A DNA stretch of 43,340 nt from an uncultured Pseudomonadota bacterium (GCA_937996755.1 CALKUS010000135.1:1-43340), one strand, 5' to 3'. Positions 1 to 9,649 are shown, numbered from the stretch's first letter. Notes: generated from the letters alone by a model not told the origin. Numbers and translations are program-made.

Positions 1-472
1 CTGTACAAGACTGGTTCGGAGCGACGCCACGCCTTCGCACCCTCGGACGTTCATGCGGAGCGGGGTGCGGTCGGAATTCCTCGACGCACCCGGTCTGGCG
101 GCGAGATTGTTTCAGGGAAGCTTCGGTAGGAGCCCACCCCTGTGGGCGATCGGCGAGTGTCTGCGGTGCTACTCGAAGACCCGGCAGATCGGCTGATCGA
201 AGCGGCTCTGGACTCCCGAGTTCGCCCATCGCTTCGTCGCGCTTCCACGAATCGCTGGAGGACTGCGACGGCTTCGGGGTAAGCGATCTGCCGTCTGTTC
301 GAGTTTGCTTGGAGCACTCGCCGATCGCCCACAGGGTGGGCTCCTACGACATCCTCCCTGCGATTGCGCCGCGGCCAGTTCGGGTGCGTCGAGGAATTCC
401 GACCGCACCCCGCTCCGCATGAACGCTCGAACCTGCGAAGGCGTGGCGTCGCTCCGAAGTCACGTCGTACAG
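1..472. repeat. Composite long palindrome with two inverted REP-like cores
   Basis: This gene-free stretch folds back on itself. The left part from about 15 (TTCGGAGCGACGCC) is the imperfect reverse complement of the right part ending near 458. The outermost CTGTAC (1-6) matches GTACAG at 467-472. Inside the arms sit two inverted copies of a REP-like core that begins GTAGGAGCCCACC and ends GATCGGCG, at 126-155 (plus) and 319-347 (minus). Further in, GGCAGATCG near 182 pairs with CGATCTGCC near 283. The middle (about 195-275) is unique. No convincing reading frame is present. A second element of the same family lies at 15231-15675. The element may extend left of the window. It lies just downstream of the pmbA stop codon. 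Confidence 0.8.
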
Positions 473-500
473 CGCGCTCCGTCGGAGCTGCCAGAGCCGA

Positions 501-1856
501 TCACGCCCCCGCCACCGTCATCTTCCCCACGAGTATCGACCCCACGAGGATGTGCGAGCGCGGATCGACGTCGCTGCCGACCGCGCGAATGCCCATCAGC
601 ATCTCGCGCAGGTTGCCGGCAACGGTCACCTCTTCGACCGGAAACGCGATCTTCCCGCTCTGCACCCAGAAACCCGCTGCGCCGCGCGAGTAGTCGCCCG
701 TCACGATATTGACGCCCTGCCCCATGACTTCGGTGAGCAGCAGGCCGGTGCCGAGCGCGTCGAGCATGGCGTCGAAGCCCATCCCGCCGCCGGTCACGAC
801 GAGGTTGTGCACGCCGCCGGCGTTGCCGGTCGATTGCAGGCCGAGCTTGCGCGCCGAATAGCTGCCCAGCACGTAACGCGCGAGCACGCCGTCGCGCACG
901 AGGTCGGAGTCGACCGTGGCAACGCCTTCCGCATCGAACGTGGAGGAGCCGTGCCCGCGGGCGAGGTGCGGGCGCTCGACGATGCCCATCCACGGCGGCA
1001 GCACCGGCTTGCCGGCCTGGCCGACGAGGAACGAGGCCTGGCGATAGAGCGCGCCGCCGCTCGCCGCGGAGACGAGGTGGCTCACCAGGCCGCGCGCGAC
1101 TTCCGGGGCGAACAGCACGGGGCATTCGCGCGTGGAAAGCGAACGCGCATCGAGCCGCTCCAGCGTGCGCTGGCCGGCGCGTCGGCCGATCTCGCGCACG
1201 TCGGTCAGCGAGCCGGCATCGCGCGTCGAGTCGTACCAGTAGTCGCGCTGCATGCCGTTCGCGTCCTCGCCGATCAGCGAACAGCTCACGGAATGACGCG
1301 TGCTGCGCTCGCGACCGAGGAAGCCGTGCGAGTTCGCGTACACGCTGACGCTCTCGGCGCTCGTCACGCTCGCGCCGTCGGAATTCACCAGGCGCGCATC
1401 GAGCGCGCGACCGGCCGCTTCGCATTCGACGCCGAGCTCGATCGCGCGTTCCGCGGACACGTTCCACGGGTGCCAGAGGTCGAGGTCGGGGAAGCTCGTC
1501 GCGAGGCGCGCGGGATCGGCGAGCCCGGCGCACGGGTCGGACTCGGTGAACTGCGCGATCGCGCAGGCCTGCGCGATCGTGGCGTCGATCGACGCGCTCG
1601 TGAGGTCGGCGGTGTTCGCCGAGCCCTTGCGCTGGCCGAAGTACACCGTGACCGACACGCCGCGGTCGCGCGTGTGCTCGAGCGTCTCCACCTCGCCCAG
1701 GCGCACGTTGACCGAGATGCCCTTGTCGAGCGACAGGCCCACCTCGGACTGCGTCGCGCCCGCGCGTTTGCAGCGCGCCAGGACGTCCTCGGCGAGGTTC
1801 GCGAGCCGGTCCAGCTCGGCGTGGCTGTTGTCGGTGCTGGCGACGACTGCGTTCAA
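501..1856 (-). CDS. pmbA: PmbA/TldE, partner subunit of the TldD/TldE metalloprotease
   Basis: 451 residues, the usual length. PmbA (TldE) is the subunit without its own metal site that pairs with TldD in the cytoplasm; in E. coli the pair processes the microcin B17 precursor and degrades the CcdA antitoxin. Family signatures include GISVNVRLGEVETLEHTRDR near the N-terminus and the glycine-rich C-terminal beta domain ending ILVGKMTVAGA. The start is TTG at 1856; no in-frame ATG or GTG gives a full N-terminus. It lies only 17 bp from the divergent darP start, so each promoter must overlap the other gene. Its partner tldD is nearby on the same strand, separated by darP. Assignment is secure; the start codon is less so. 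Confidence 0.95.
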   Translation of the reverse strand: MNAVVASTDNSHAELDRLANLAEDVLARCKRAGATQSEVGLSLDKGISVNVRLGEVETLEHTRDRGVSVTVYFGQRKGSANTADLTSASIDATIAQACAIAQFTESDPCAGLADPARLATSFPDLDLWHPWNVSAERAIELGVECEAAGRALDARLVNSDGASVTSAESVSVYANSHGFLGRERSTRHSVSCSLIGEDANGMQRDYWYDSTRDAGSLTDVREIGRRAGQRTLERLDARSLSTRECPVLFAPEVARGLVSHLVSAASGGALYRQASFLVGQAGKPVLPPWMGIVERPHLARGHGSSTFDAEGVATVDSDLVRDGVLARYVLGSYSARKLGLQSTGNAGGVHNLVVTGGGMGFDAMLDALGTGLLLTEVMGQGVNIVTGDYSRGAAGFWVQSGKIAFPVEEVTVAGNLREMLMGIRAVGSDVDPRSHILVGSILVGKMTVAGA

Positions 1857-1873
1857 TGGATAGGCTTCCGTGC

Positions 1874-2431
1874 ATGAACGATGAAGAGCCCGAAGACGAA
1901 GCCCCGCCCGAACGCCTGCCGCGCGACCAGCGACCGAGCCGCAGCTCGAAGCGGCGCGACGCGCTGGCGGTGTTCGACCTGGCCGAGGCGCTCGTGGCGA
2001 TGACCGAGGCGCAGCTCGCGCGCGTCGGGCTGCCCGACGAACTCGCGGCGCTCGTCGCCGAGAGCCGGCGCATCACGCAACACATCGCTCGCAAGCGGCA
2101 GCTGCAGTTCCTCGCGAAGCACCTGCGGCGCAACGAGGACGTCCTTCCCGCGATCCGTGCCGTGCTCGACCACGACCGGGACGAGAAACGCGCCGATGCC
2201 GCGAAGCTGCACCGCATCGAGCACTGGCGCGACCGCCTGATCGACGGCGGCGACGAAGCGCTCGGCGAGCTGCTCGCGGAGCACCCCGGCGCGGACCGGC
2301 AGCACCTGCGGCAGCTCGCGCGCAACGCGAAGGCCGAGCGCGTGGCGAACAAGCCGCCGGCGTCGGCGCGCGAGCTGTTCAGGGTGCTGCGAGCGTTGCT
2401 CGAGGCGCCGGAAATGGGAAATGGGCAATAG
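1874..2431 (+). CDS. darP: DarP/YjgA, ribosome-associated large-subunit assembly factor
   Basis: 185 residues, DUF615 family. DarP (YjgA) binds late 50S precursors in E. coli and helps maturation of the peptidyl-transferase centre. The protein is charged and helical, with an acidic N-terminus (MNDEEPEDE) followed by a basic segment and the typical core with QHIARKRQLQFLAKHLR at about residues 75-91. An upstream in-frame ATG at 1856 would add six residues but would abut the pmbA start; ATG at 1874 matches the acidic start of homologues. It is inserted, on the opposite strand, between pmbA and tldD, an arrangement common in this group. Its last codons (EMGNGQ) and stop lie inside the left arm of the repeat at 2403-2490. 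Confidence 0.93.
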   Translation: MNDEEPEDEAPPERLPRDQRPSRSSKRRDALAVFDLAEALVAMTEAQLARVGLPDELAALVAESRRITQHIARKRQLQFLAKHLRRNEDVLPAIRAVLDHDRDEKRADAAKLHRIEHWRDRLIDGGDEALGELLAEHPGADRQHLRQLARNAKAERVANKPPASARELFRVLRALLEAPEMGNGQ

Positions 2432-2490
2432 GAAATCGGAAGAGCGAAGCGCGCTTCGCCGATTTCCGATTTCCGATTTCCGATTTCCGC
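2403..2490. repeat. Palindrome with 7-bp repeat arms (class I)
   Basis: The left arm has GGAAATGGGAAATGGG and GGAAATCGG; the right arm is four perfect head-to-tail copies of CGATTTC. The arms are inverted relative to each other and flank a short core, AGCGAAGCGCGCTTCGC, that is itself palindromic. The left arm supplies the last codons and stop of darP; the right arm ends 10 bp from the tldD stop. It sits between convergent genes and could form a large hairpin in either transcript, but there is no T-tract, so a terminator role is unproven. A second member is at 23420-23570. Confidence 0.75.
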
Positions 2491-2499
2491 GGGCGCAGT

Positions 2500-3963
2500 T
2501 CATCCGCGCGTCCCCCCGACGGTGAGCCCATCGATCCTGAGCGTCGGCTGGCCCACGCCCACGGGCACGCTCTGGCCGTCCTTGCCGCATACGCCGACGC
2601 CGGCGTCGAGCTCGAGGTCGTTGCCGATCATCGACACGCGCGTGAGCACGTCGGGGCCGGAGCCGATCAGCGTGGCGCCCTTCACGGGCCGCGTCACCTT
2701 GCCGCCTTCGATGAGGTACGCCTCGCTCGCGCTGAAGACGAACTTGCCGTTCGTGATGTCCACCTGGCCGCCGCCGAAGTTCACGGCGTAGAGGCCGCGC
2801 GGCACCGAGGCGATGATCTCCTCGCGCGTGTGCTTGCCGGGGCGCATGTAGGTGTTCGTCATGCGCGGCATGGGCAGGTGCGCGAACGATTCGCGGCGCC
2901 CGTTGCCGGTCGCGGCGACGCCCATCAGGCCCGAGTTCAACCGGTCCTGCATCAGGCCGACGAGGCGGCCGTCCTCGATCAGCGTCGTGCACTGCGTGGG
3001 CGTGCCTTCGTCGTCCACGTTCAGCGAGCCGCGGCGATCGGGCAGCGTGCCGTCGTCGACTACGGTCACTCCGGCGGCGGCTATTCTTTCTCCCGTTCGG
3101 GATGCAAACGCGCTTAGTCCCTTGCGGTTGAAATCGCCTTCGAGGCCATGGCCGATCGCTTCGTGCAGCAGCACGCCGGGCCAGCCCGGTCCGAGCACGA
3201 CCGTCATGCTGCCGGCGGGCGCTTCGCCCGCGTCGAGGTTGACGAGCGCCTGGCGCACCGCCTCGCGCGCGAATTCCCACGGCTTGCCGTCGTCGACGAG
3301 GCGGCCGTATGCGTAGCGGCCACCGCCACCGGACGTGCCCTGCTCGCGCCGGCCGTTCGATTCCGCGATCACCTGCACGTTGAAGCGCACGAGCGGGCGC
3401 ACGTCGCCGGCGAGCACGCCGTCGCTCGCCGCGACGAGCACCGTGTCGAGCGCGCCCGAGATGCTCACCACCACCTGCTTCACGCGCGCGTCCAGCGAGC
3501 GCGCGTACGCGTCGATGTCGCGCAGCAGCTTCACCTTGTCGGCCGCGACGAGCGTTTCGATCGGGTCGATCGGCGGGTACAGCGTGCGTCCTTCGCGGCG
3601 CACCAGCGCCTGCGCCGGCGACTCCACGCCGCTGCGCGCGATCGCGCGCGCGGTACCGGCCGCTTCGAGCAGCTGCGGCAACGCGATCTCGTCCGAGTAC
3701 GCGAAGCCGGTCTTCTCCCGGCTGATCGCGCGCACACCGACGCCCTGTTCGATCGAGTGCGAGCCTTCCTTGACGATGCCGTCCTCGAGCACCCAGGACT
3801 CGAAACGCGAATGCTGGAAATACAGGTCGGCGCGGTCGATGCCGCGGCCCATGAGCCGTGCGAACACGCGCTCGAGGTCGGACGGCGCGAGGCCACCGGG
3901 GTCGAGCAGGCGCGACTGGGCGATTCGTTGCGCGTCGGTCATCGTGGGCACGTCGGGGGTCAT
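2500..3963 (-). CDS. tldD: TldD, catalytic subunit of the TldD/TldE metalloprotease
   Basis: 487 residues, the normal family length. TldD carries the zinc site of the heterodimeric protease formed with TldE/PmbA. The HEAIGH motif is at about residues 267-272, and the conserved C-terminal cysteine (GVCGKDGQ) is near residue 459, the third expected metal ligand. The N-terminal sequence has the family pattern (DRADLYFQHSRFESWVLEDG). Two close ATG codons are possible (3963 and 3942); the first was kept, neither has a clear ribosome binding site. It follows yhdP by 56 bp and is probably in the same transcript (maf-rng-yhdP-tldD). Confidence 0.96.
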   Translation of the reverse strand: MTPDVPTMTDAQRIAQSRLLDPGGLAPSDLERVFARLMGRGIDRADLYFQHSRFESWVLEDGIVKEGSHSIEQGVGVRAISREKTGFAYSDEIALPQLLEAAGTARAIARSGVESPAQALVRREGRTLYPPIDPIETLVAADKVKLLRDIDAYARSLDARVKQVVVSISGALDTVLVAASDGVLAGDVRPLVRFNVQVIAESNGRREQGTSGGGGRYAYGRLVDDGKPWEFAREAVRQALVNLDAGEAPAGSMTVVLGPGWPGVLLHEAIGHGLEGDFNRKGLSAFASRTGERIAAAGVTVVDDGTLPDRRGSLNVDDEGTPTQCTTLIEDGRLVGLMQDRLNSGLMGVAATGNGRRESFAHLPMPRMTNTYMRPGKHTREEIIASVPRGLYAVNFGGGQVDITNGKFVFSASEAYLIEGGKVTRPVKGATLIGSGPDVLTRVSMIGNDLELDAGVGVCGKDGQSVPVGVGQPTLRIDGLTVGGTRG

Positions 3964-4019
3964 TGGAGCGAGATGGGGTCGGGCGCATTTGCCCGCAAGG
4001 CGGAATGTACCTGAGCGTG

Positions 4020-7000
4020 TCACTCGCCGGACGGCGGCGGCGCCTTCGCGCGATGGCGCGCGGAATGCTGCTTCTCCACCAGGTCGATCTGCGGCTGGTC
4101 CCAGCTGCCCTTCACCGTGTAGCGCGCGCGACCGATCTGCTTGAGCGGGCTGGAGAGCACGTTCTGCACCACGAGGCCCGCCGCCGCGCCCGCCGGGCCG
4201 GCCGCGAGCGCGCCCACCACGGGCAGCACGCCTCCGACCTTCGGCGACACCTCGAGCTGCTGGTCGTAATCGCGCTGCGCGAGCCCGGTCCGGCCCGTCA
4301 CCTTGATCTCGACCGACGGCCCCTTCAGCACCACGTCGTCGGTGTACGCATTGCCGTTCTCGAGCTTGAACTTGCCGGTGATGCGATCGAATGCGAGGCC
4401 TTCGCCGAAGAAATCGCTGAAGTCGAGCGACAGCCGCCGCGGCAGCGCCTGGAAGCTGATGAGGCCGAACACGCGTCCCATGCCCGGCTCGACGTCCGGG
4501 ATGCGGCCCTTGCCGACGCTCACCTCGAGCGTGCCGTCGGTGGTCGAGAGCCCGAATTGCGCGGGCGATCCCGGCCACTGGCCGCGCAACGTGGCGACCG
4601 TCTGCCCCCCTTCGAACATGCCGGCGAAGCCGAGCGTGTCGAGCATCTTGCCGAGGTCCTCCGCGGTGAACGTCGCGTCGAACCGCGACGTCTCGCCCGC
4701 CGGCGCGAGCGACCAATCGCCGCGCGCGCGGATCTCCAGGTTCGGCGTGCGCGTTTCGAGCCGCTCGACGCGCATGCCGCCCGATGCGGGGAACGTTTCG
4801 ACGCGCGCATCGCCGAGCTGCGCCTTGCCGAAGCGCAGGTCCTTCACCCACAGGTGCAGCGGCGGCATCTGGCCGGGGTCGAACGGCTTGCTCTCCGCGC
4901 CGGGACGCGCCTCCGGGAAATGCAGCTTCTCGAATTCCGCCGTGACGCCCGACGTCGCGCGGTCGCCCGGCATCAGCACCGTGCCGTCGATCAGCGGGCC
5001 CTTCGCGCGGATGCGCGTGCCGCCGGCTTCCGGTGCGAGCGACACGTGCGTGTCGGGGAATTCGCGCGAAAACATGTCGAGCACGCCCGCGTCGAGGTCG
5101 ATGTCGACGCCGCCACCACCGCCGTCCGCGCCGCCGATCGCGCTCCACGCACCGAGGTCCAGCGCCGCGACGTCGCCGCGCACGCGCAGCCCGCTCTCGG
5201 GTAACGGGCCGGGTTCGGCAAGGCCGAAGCCGATCGCCGCGGCGAAGGGCTTCTCGCCCGGCAAGTGCAGGTCGGCGCGCAGCAACCGCCCGAGCTCCAC
5301 GCGCATCGGGCTGTCGGCGACCGGCAGGTCGAGCGCGATGCGCGCGGGCATCGCGCTGTCGGCGTCCTTGCGCAGCGGCGCCGGCAGGTCGATCGCGGTA
5401 CCGACGAGGTCCGAGCGCAGCACGAGGTGCTTCGGCGCCACCACGTCGCCTTCGACCTTGTCGATCGCGAGCTCGACGGTCCACGCGGAGCGGCCGGGCA
5501 TCAGGCCGGTGAACGGCGCGAGCATCGGGTAGTCGCGGACGAGTGTAGACACGGGCAACTCGCCGCGCAGGCTCGCTTCCAGCGAATGCGCGGGCGCGAC
5601 CACGAACTCGCCCTGCGCGATCGACAGCGACGCCGGATCGCCATCGGCGAGCACCGCGAGCTCGTCGGCCGAGAAGCCCGCCTGGCTGAAGCGCAGCGGG
5701 CCGTTCGCCTTGTCGAACGCGAGGTTCCAGGGTGCGTGGCGCAGGTCCGCGTCGTGCAGCCGCACGGTGCCGCGCACCGTCGTCGGCTTGTCCGCGATCT
5801 CCGGTTCCTTCGCGATCGGCAGGTCGAGGTCGAACGACACGTCGGCCGTGCCGCCGACACTGAGCCCCGTCATGTACGAGCCGATCTTCTCTTCCAGCGT
5901 GCTGCGATGGATGAAGTCGGTGATCGAAGCGCCCGTGCCCTGCACTTCGGCCTGCAGCGCCAGCTCGGCGTGCTTGAAGTCGGGAATCTCCGCGTGCGCG
6001 GATGCGATGCGGTTGCCCAGCGCCTCGCCTGCTTCGACGTCGAACGTCAGGCCGTTCTTGATGAACACCGCGTGGCCGTTCACGCCGTGCGCGGCAGGCC
6101 AGCGCGGGTGGTAGTCGAGCGTGAGCGCGGCGATGTTCGCATGCGCCTCGAAGCGCCCCGTGTCCTGCTTGAACGGCCAGTCGTCGAGGTCGCCGCGCAC
6201 GATGGCCAGCCCACCGTCCACGCGACCAGCGACGAGCGCGCGATCGAGCCACTCGCGCGTCTTCTCGGGCATCACGTTGATCGGCCAGAACATCCGCGCT
6301 TTCGGCACCTCGCCGGAAACGACGGCGACCGTCGTGTCGAGGCTCGGCTTCGTGCCCTCGGGGTCGAACCACACGCTCGCGCGCGCGCGCGCCGACGCGC
6401 CCGCCACGGTGAAGTCGAGGTCCACGCCTTCGATGCGCCAGCCGTCCGCGCCGCGCCACGCGCCGAACGTGCCGCTGCGCAGCTCGACCGGCAGCGGATC
6501 GCTGAAGACGTGCGGGAAATCGAGGTCGAAGCGCTCGCGTGCGCGCGGCATGAACACGATCGCGTCGCCATCGCCGAGCAGGCGCCCGGAGATCGTGCCG
6601 AAGCCTGGCGTGCGCTCGCCCGGCCGCAGCGAAAGCTTTTCGACGTCGGCCGACAACGAAGCGAGGCGACCGTGGCCGAACGATGCGCGCAGGTTCGACA
6701 GGCGCCCGCGTGGCGCGCCCTCGAACAGTACGGCGCGCAGCTTCGGCGGAACGGCGCTCGAAAGCGCGGCGAGCGGCGCAAGGCGCGAGAGCTCGAGCCG
6801 CGACGCCTCGACGCCATAGCCGCGGCCGTTCGGCGTATCGCGCGCGACGAGCTTGAGCTGCGTGTCGGGCACGTCGTCGTCGCCGCGCCACTCGAGCACG
6901 TCGAGGCGCCAGCCCTGCGCGTCGCGCCGCCAGCGCGCGGCGGCGCGCCAGTCGGTGAGCTGCGTGCGCGGCTCGATCGCGAGCCCATCGCCGAGCGGCA

Positions 7001-7847
7001 CCGGCTCGGTGCCGCGCAGCACCAGCTGCTCGGCTTCGGTTTCGACGCGCAGCGATTCGAGCCGGCCGTCGACGTAGTCGAACCAGATTTCCGCGCTCGC
7101 CTTGCCCGACATCGGCTGGATGCCGGCGAGCGGCATCTGCGCGAGCCACAGCGCGGGCTCGAGCTCGCGCGCGAGCACGTGGCAGTGCGCGACGCGCGGA
7201 TCGGCGACGCACGCGAAGCGCAGCGGCGGCGATTGCGCATCGATCCATGCGACGCCGCCGAAGCGGCGCGACGCGCCGTCGTTCACCATGCGCAGGTCGA
7301 CGCGCGACAGCGACAGCGACGTGCCGCGCTCCTCGTCGCGCAGCTCGACCTGCGCGGAGCCGAGGCTCACGCCGCCGAGGTCGAACAACGTGTTGTTCGC
7401 ATTCGCGCTCTTCGCACCGCCCGCGAGCCGCGCGATCGTGATCTTGCCGGCGGCATCGCGCACCACGTCGGCCTGCACGCCCACGACGCGGAACTCGCTG
7501 AAGCTCGCGTCCTTGCGCATCCACGAATAGAAGTCGATCACGAGCTCGGCGCGATCGATGTCGAAGCTGCCGCCGCCGGTCGGGTCGACGAGGCTCACGC
7601 CGTCGAGCGTGAAGATCGGCCCGCGCGGCGACCAGCGCCCCTGCAGCGCGCGAAACGTGACGGGTCGCTTGAGCTTTTCGCTCAGGAACGCGCGCACCTT
7701 CTCGGGGTGGCTGACGAGCCACGGCATCGCCACGGCCACGCACGCGAGCACGACCGCCCCGCCGATCACGACGAACGCGATCGCGCCCTGGATCGACAGG
7801 CGCAGCCGCCGCCGGCGGCGTTGCCATTTGGTCAGGTGCTGGTGCAT
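4020..7847 (-). CDS. yhdP: YhdP, AsmA-like envelope phospholipid-transport protein
   Basis: 1275 residues. YhdP is a very long AsmA-like protein anchored in the inner membrane; in E. coli it acts with TamB and YdbH in moving phospholipids to the outer membrane. A basic N-terminus (TKWQRRRRRLRLS) precedes one transmembrane helix at about residues 17-40 (AFVVIGGAVVLACVAVAMPW). The rest is a repetitive beta-rich periplasmic body (DUF3971, then AsmA-like C-terminal region with LSLDFSDFFGEGLAFDRITG near residues 1140-1160). The order rng-yhdP-tldD is the classical one. Very long plus-strand open frames opposite it are composition shadows. Confidence 0.95.
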   Translation of the reverse strand: MHQHLTKWQRRRRRLRLSIQGAIAFVVIGGAVVLACVAVAMPWLVSHPEKVRAFLSEKLKRPVTFRALQGRWSPRGPIFTLDGVSLVDPTGGGSFDIDRAELVIDFYSWMRKDASFSEFRVVGVQADVVRDAAGKITIARLAGGAKSANANNTLFDLGGVSLGSAQVELRDEERGTSLSLSRVDLRMVNDGASRRFGGVAWIDAQSPPLRFACVADPRVAHCHVLARELEPALWLAQMPLAGIQPMSGKASAEIWFDYVDGRLESLRVETEAEQLVLRGTEPVPLGDGLAIEPRTQLTDWRAAARWRRDAQGWRLDVLEWRGDDDVPDTQLKLVARDTPNGRGYGVEASRLELSRLAPLAALSSAVPPKLRAVLFEGAPRGRLSNLRASFGHGRLASLSADVEKLSLRPGERTPGFGTISGRLLGDGDAIVFMPRARERFDLDFPHVFSDPLPVELRSGTFGAWRGADGWRIEGVDLDFTVAGASARARASVWFDPEGTKPSLDTTVAVVSGEVPKARMFWPINVMPEKTREWLDRALVAGRVDGGLAIVRGDLDDWPFKQDTGRFEAHANIAALTLDYHPRWPAAHGVNGHAVFIKNGLTFDVEAGEALGNRIASAHAEIPDFKHAELALQAEVQGTGASITDFIHRSTLEEKIGSYMTGLSVGGTADVSFDLDLPIAKEPEIADKPTTVRGTVRLHDADLRHAPWNLAFDKANGPLRFSQAGFSADELAVLADGDPASLSIAQGEFVVAPAHSLEASLRGELPVSTLVRDYPMLAPFTGLMPGRSAWTVELAIDKVEGDVVAPKHLVLRSDLVGTAIDLPAPLRKDADSAMPARIALDLPVADSPMRVELGRLLRADLHLPGEKPFAAAIGFGLAEPGPLPESGLRVRGDVAALDLGAWSAIGGADGGGGGVDIDLDAGVLDMFSREFPDTHVSLAPEAGGTRIRAKGPLIDGTVLMPGDRATSGVTAEFEKLHFPEARPGAESKPFDPGQMPPLHLWVKDLRFGKAQLGDARVETFPASGGMRVERLETRTPNLEIRARGDWSLAPAGETSRFDATFTAEDLGKMLDTLGFAGMFEGGQTVATLRGQWPGSPAQFGLSTTDGTLEVSVGKGRIPDVEPGMGRVFGLISFQALPRRLSLDFSDFFGEGLAFDRITGKFKLENGNAYTDDVVLKGPSVEIKVTGRTGLAQRDYDQQLEVSPKVGGVLPVVGALAAGPAGAAAGLVVQNVLSSPLKQIGRARYTVKGSWDQPQIDLVEKQHSARHRAKAPPPSGE

Positions 7848-7899
7848 CGACAGCGCTCGAGGCTCGGCGCAGATCCGCGACGCGCCGAGCGCCCGTCGT

Positions 7900-7997
7900 C
7901 CGAGTCTGGGTCTGAGTCTGAGTCTGAGTGCGAGTACACCGAGGTCACCATGGTCGCCGAAAAGTCTCGTCCGTGCGCACTCAGACTCAGACTCGGA
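7900..7997. repeat. Palindrome with 6-bp repeat arms (class III)
   Basis: In the 190-bp gap between rng and yhdP, the left arm (7900-7930) is built of GAGTCT-type hexamers and the right arm (7978-7997) reads CACTCAGACTCAGACTCGGA, its reverse complement. About 47 bp of unique sequence separates them. It resembles in design, but not in sequence, the class I and II elements. A transcript running from rng into yhdP would contain the hairpin. Confidence 0.7.
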
Positions 7998-8037
7998 CCG
8001 GGCCTTCGCGAAGCAGCGTTCATTGCCGAGCGGGTCG

Positions 8038-9537
8038 TCAGAGCAGCACCACGTCGTACTGCTCCTGCGAATACTGCTCCTCCGCCTGGAAACGAATCGT
8101 TTTTCCGATGAACTCCTCGAGCTCGGCGACCGCGGCCGATTCCTCCTCGAGGATCTTCGACACCACCTTCGGCGCCGCGAGCACGAGCAGCTTGGCCGCC
8201 TCGAACTGCCGCACGGCGCGCGTGATCTCGCGGAAGATTTCGTAACAGACGGTCTCGGGGGTCTTCAGGCTGCCGCGGCCGCCGCACGCGACGCACGGCT
8301 CGCACAATTGCCGCTCGAGGCTGTCGGTGGTGCGCTTGCGCGTCATCTCCACCAGGCCGAGCGGCGACATCTCGTAGACGGTGGTCTTCGCGTGGTCGCG
8401 CGCGAGCGCCTTCTCGAGCGTGCGCAATACCTGCCGCTTGTGCTCCTCGTCCGTCATGTCGATGAAGTCGATGATCACGATCCCGCCGAGGTTGCGCAGC
8501 CGCAGCTGCCGTGCGGCCGCCTGCGCGGCCTCGAGGTTGGTGCGGAACACCGTCTCCTCGAGGTTGCGCGAGCCCAGGAAGGCGCCCGTGTTCACGTCGA
8601 TCGTCGTCATCGCTTCCGTCTGGTCGATGACGAGGTGCCCGCCCGACTTCAATGGCACTTCCTTCTTGAGCGCGCGCTGAATCTCGTCCTCGACGCCGTA
8701 CAGGTCGAAGATCGGGCGCTCGCCCGGGTAGTGCTCGATGCGGTCGGCGAGCTCGGGCATGAACTGCTGCGCGAACGCCACGCAGCGTTCCCAGGTCTCG
8801 CGCGAGTCCACGCGCACCTTCTCGATGTTCACGCGCATCATGTCGCGCACGGCGCGCAACGGCAGCGAGAGGTCCTCGTAGATGCGGTCGCCGACGCGCG
8901 AATCGGCAATCTGCCCCTGCACCGTGTCCCACACCTTGCGCAGGTAGGCGACATCCTCGGCGAGCGCCTCCGCCGACTGCCCTTCGCCGTTCGTGCGCAG
9001 GATGAAGCCGAACTTGCCGCCGTCCTGCAGCGTCGTGACGATGTCCTTCAGGCGCTGCCGTTCGGTTTCGTCCTCGATGCGCGCGGAAACGCCGAGCACG
9101 CGCGAGGTGGGCAGCAGCACGATGCAGCGCGACGGGATCGACAGGTGCGTCGTGAGGCGCGCGCCCTTCGTGCCGATCGGGTCCTTCACCACCTGGACGA
9201 CGATCTCCTGGCCGTCGCGGACCAGCTCGGCGATCGGCGGCGTCGGCCCGTGGCCGTTGCCATTGCCGTTCCCGTTGCCGTTCGCCTCGTCGCCGGTGTC
9301 GGGCGCGGGCGTGCGCATGATGTCGGATGCATGCAGGAACGCAGCGCGTTCCAGGCCGATCTCGACGAACGCGGCCTGCATGCCGGGCATGACGCGCGAC
9401 ACGCGACCCTTGTAGATGTTGCCGAAATAGCCGCGGCGGGAGGCGCGCTCGAGGTGCACTTCCTGCAACATGCCGTTTTCGACGACGGCGACTCGGGTTT
9501 CGCGTGGGGTGACGTTGATCAGGATCTCTTCGGACAC
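8038..9537 (-). CDS. rng: Ribonuclease G
   Basis: 499 residues. RNase G is a cytoplasmic endoribonuclease that matures the 5' end of 16S rRNA and degrades some mRNAs. The N-terminal S1 domain (GNIYKGRVSRVMPGMQAAFV, about residues 37-56) carries a short Asn-Gly run insertion near residues 90-100 (NGNGNGNGHG). Catalytic metal ligands are expected at Asp314 (IDVNTG) and Asp357 (IIDFIDM); the zinc-link cysteines are in CEPCVACGGRG. The start is GTG at 9537, with no visible Shine-Dalgarno. It lies between maf and yhdP, as is conserved in gammaproteobacteria. Confidence 0.97.
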   Translation of the reverse strand: MSEEILINVTPRETRVAVVENGMLQEVHLERASRRGYFGNIYKGRVSRVMPGMQAAFVEIGLERAAFLHASDIMRTPAPDTGDEANGNGNGNGNGHGPTPPIAELVRDGQEIVVQVVKDPIGTKGARLTTHLSIPSRCIVLLPTSRVLGVSARIEDETERQRLKDIVTTLQDGGKFGFILRTNGEGQSAEALAEDVAYLRKVWDTVQGQIADSRVGDRIYEDLSLPLRAVRDMMRVNIEKVRVDSRETWERCVAFAQQFMPELADRIEHYPGERPIFDLYGVEDEIQRALKKEVPLKSGGHLVIDQTEAMTTIDVNTGAFLGSRNLEETVFRTNLEAAQAAARQLRLRNLGGIVIIDFIDMTDEEHKRQVLRTLEKALARDHAKTTVYEMSPLGLVEMTRKRTTDSLERQLCEPCVACGGRGSLKTPETVCYEIFREITRAVRQFEAAKLLVLAAPKVVSKILEEESAAVAELEEFIGKTIRFQAEEQYSQEQYDVVLL

Positions 9538-9569
9538 GTGGGGGGACGGGTGGGAAGGTCGATCCAGAG

Positions 9570-9575
9570 CTTATA
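9570..9575 (-). promoter_or_regulatory. Possible -10 box upstream of rng
   Basis: On the minus strand the maf-rng gap contains GGGCTATAAGCTC, whose TATAAG is a fair -10 hexamer placed so that transcription would start about 25 nt before the GTG of rng. No good -35 is visible. It may allow rng to be expressed independently of maf. Confidence 0.3.
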
Positions 9576-9649
9576 GCCCGCCCGTGGACCTACGGCCAGC
9601 CCCGGACTCTCGGTGCGGTCCGGTGCGTCCCCGCCGGCGCGGGAAGCGC

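Noticed and set aside
3964..7827. N-terminal extension of tldD giving a 1775-residue protein
   Set aside because: The extension is an alternative frame of yhdP; TldD homology begins at about 3963 and yhdP is clearly coding in its own frame.
5265..8111. 948-codon open frame on the plus strand
   Set aside because: It lies wholly opposite yhdP and part of the rng gap; its Arg/Ala/His-rich composition is typical of the antisense frame of high-GC genes.
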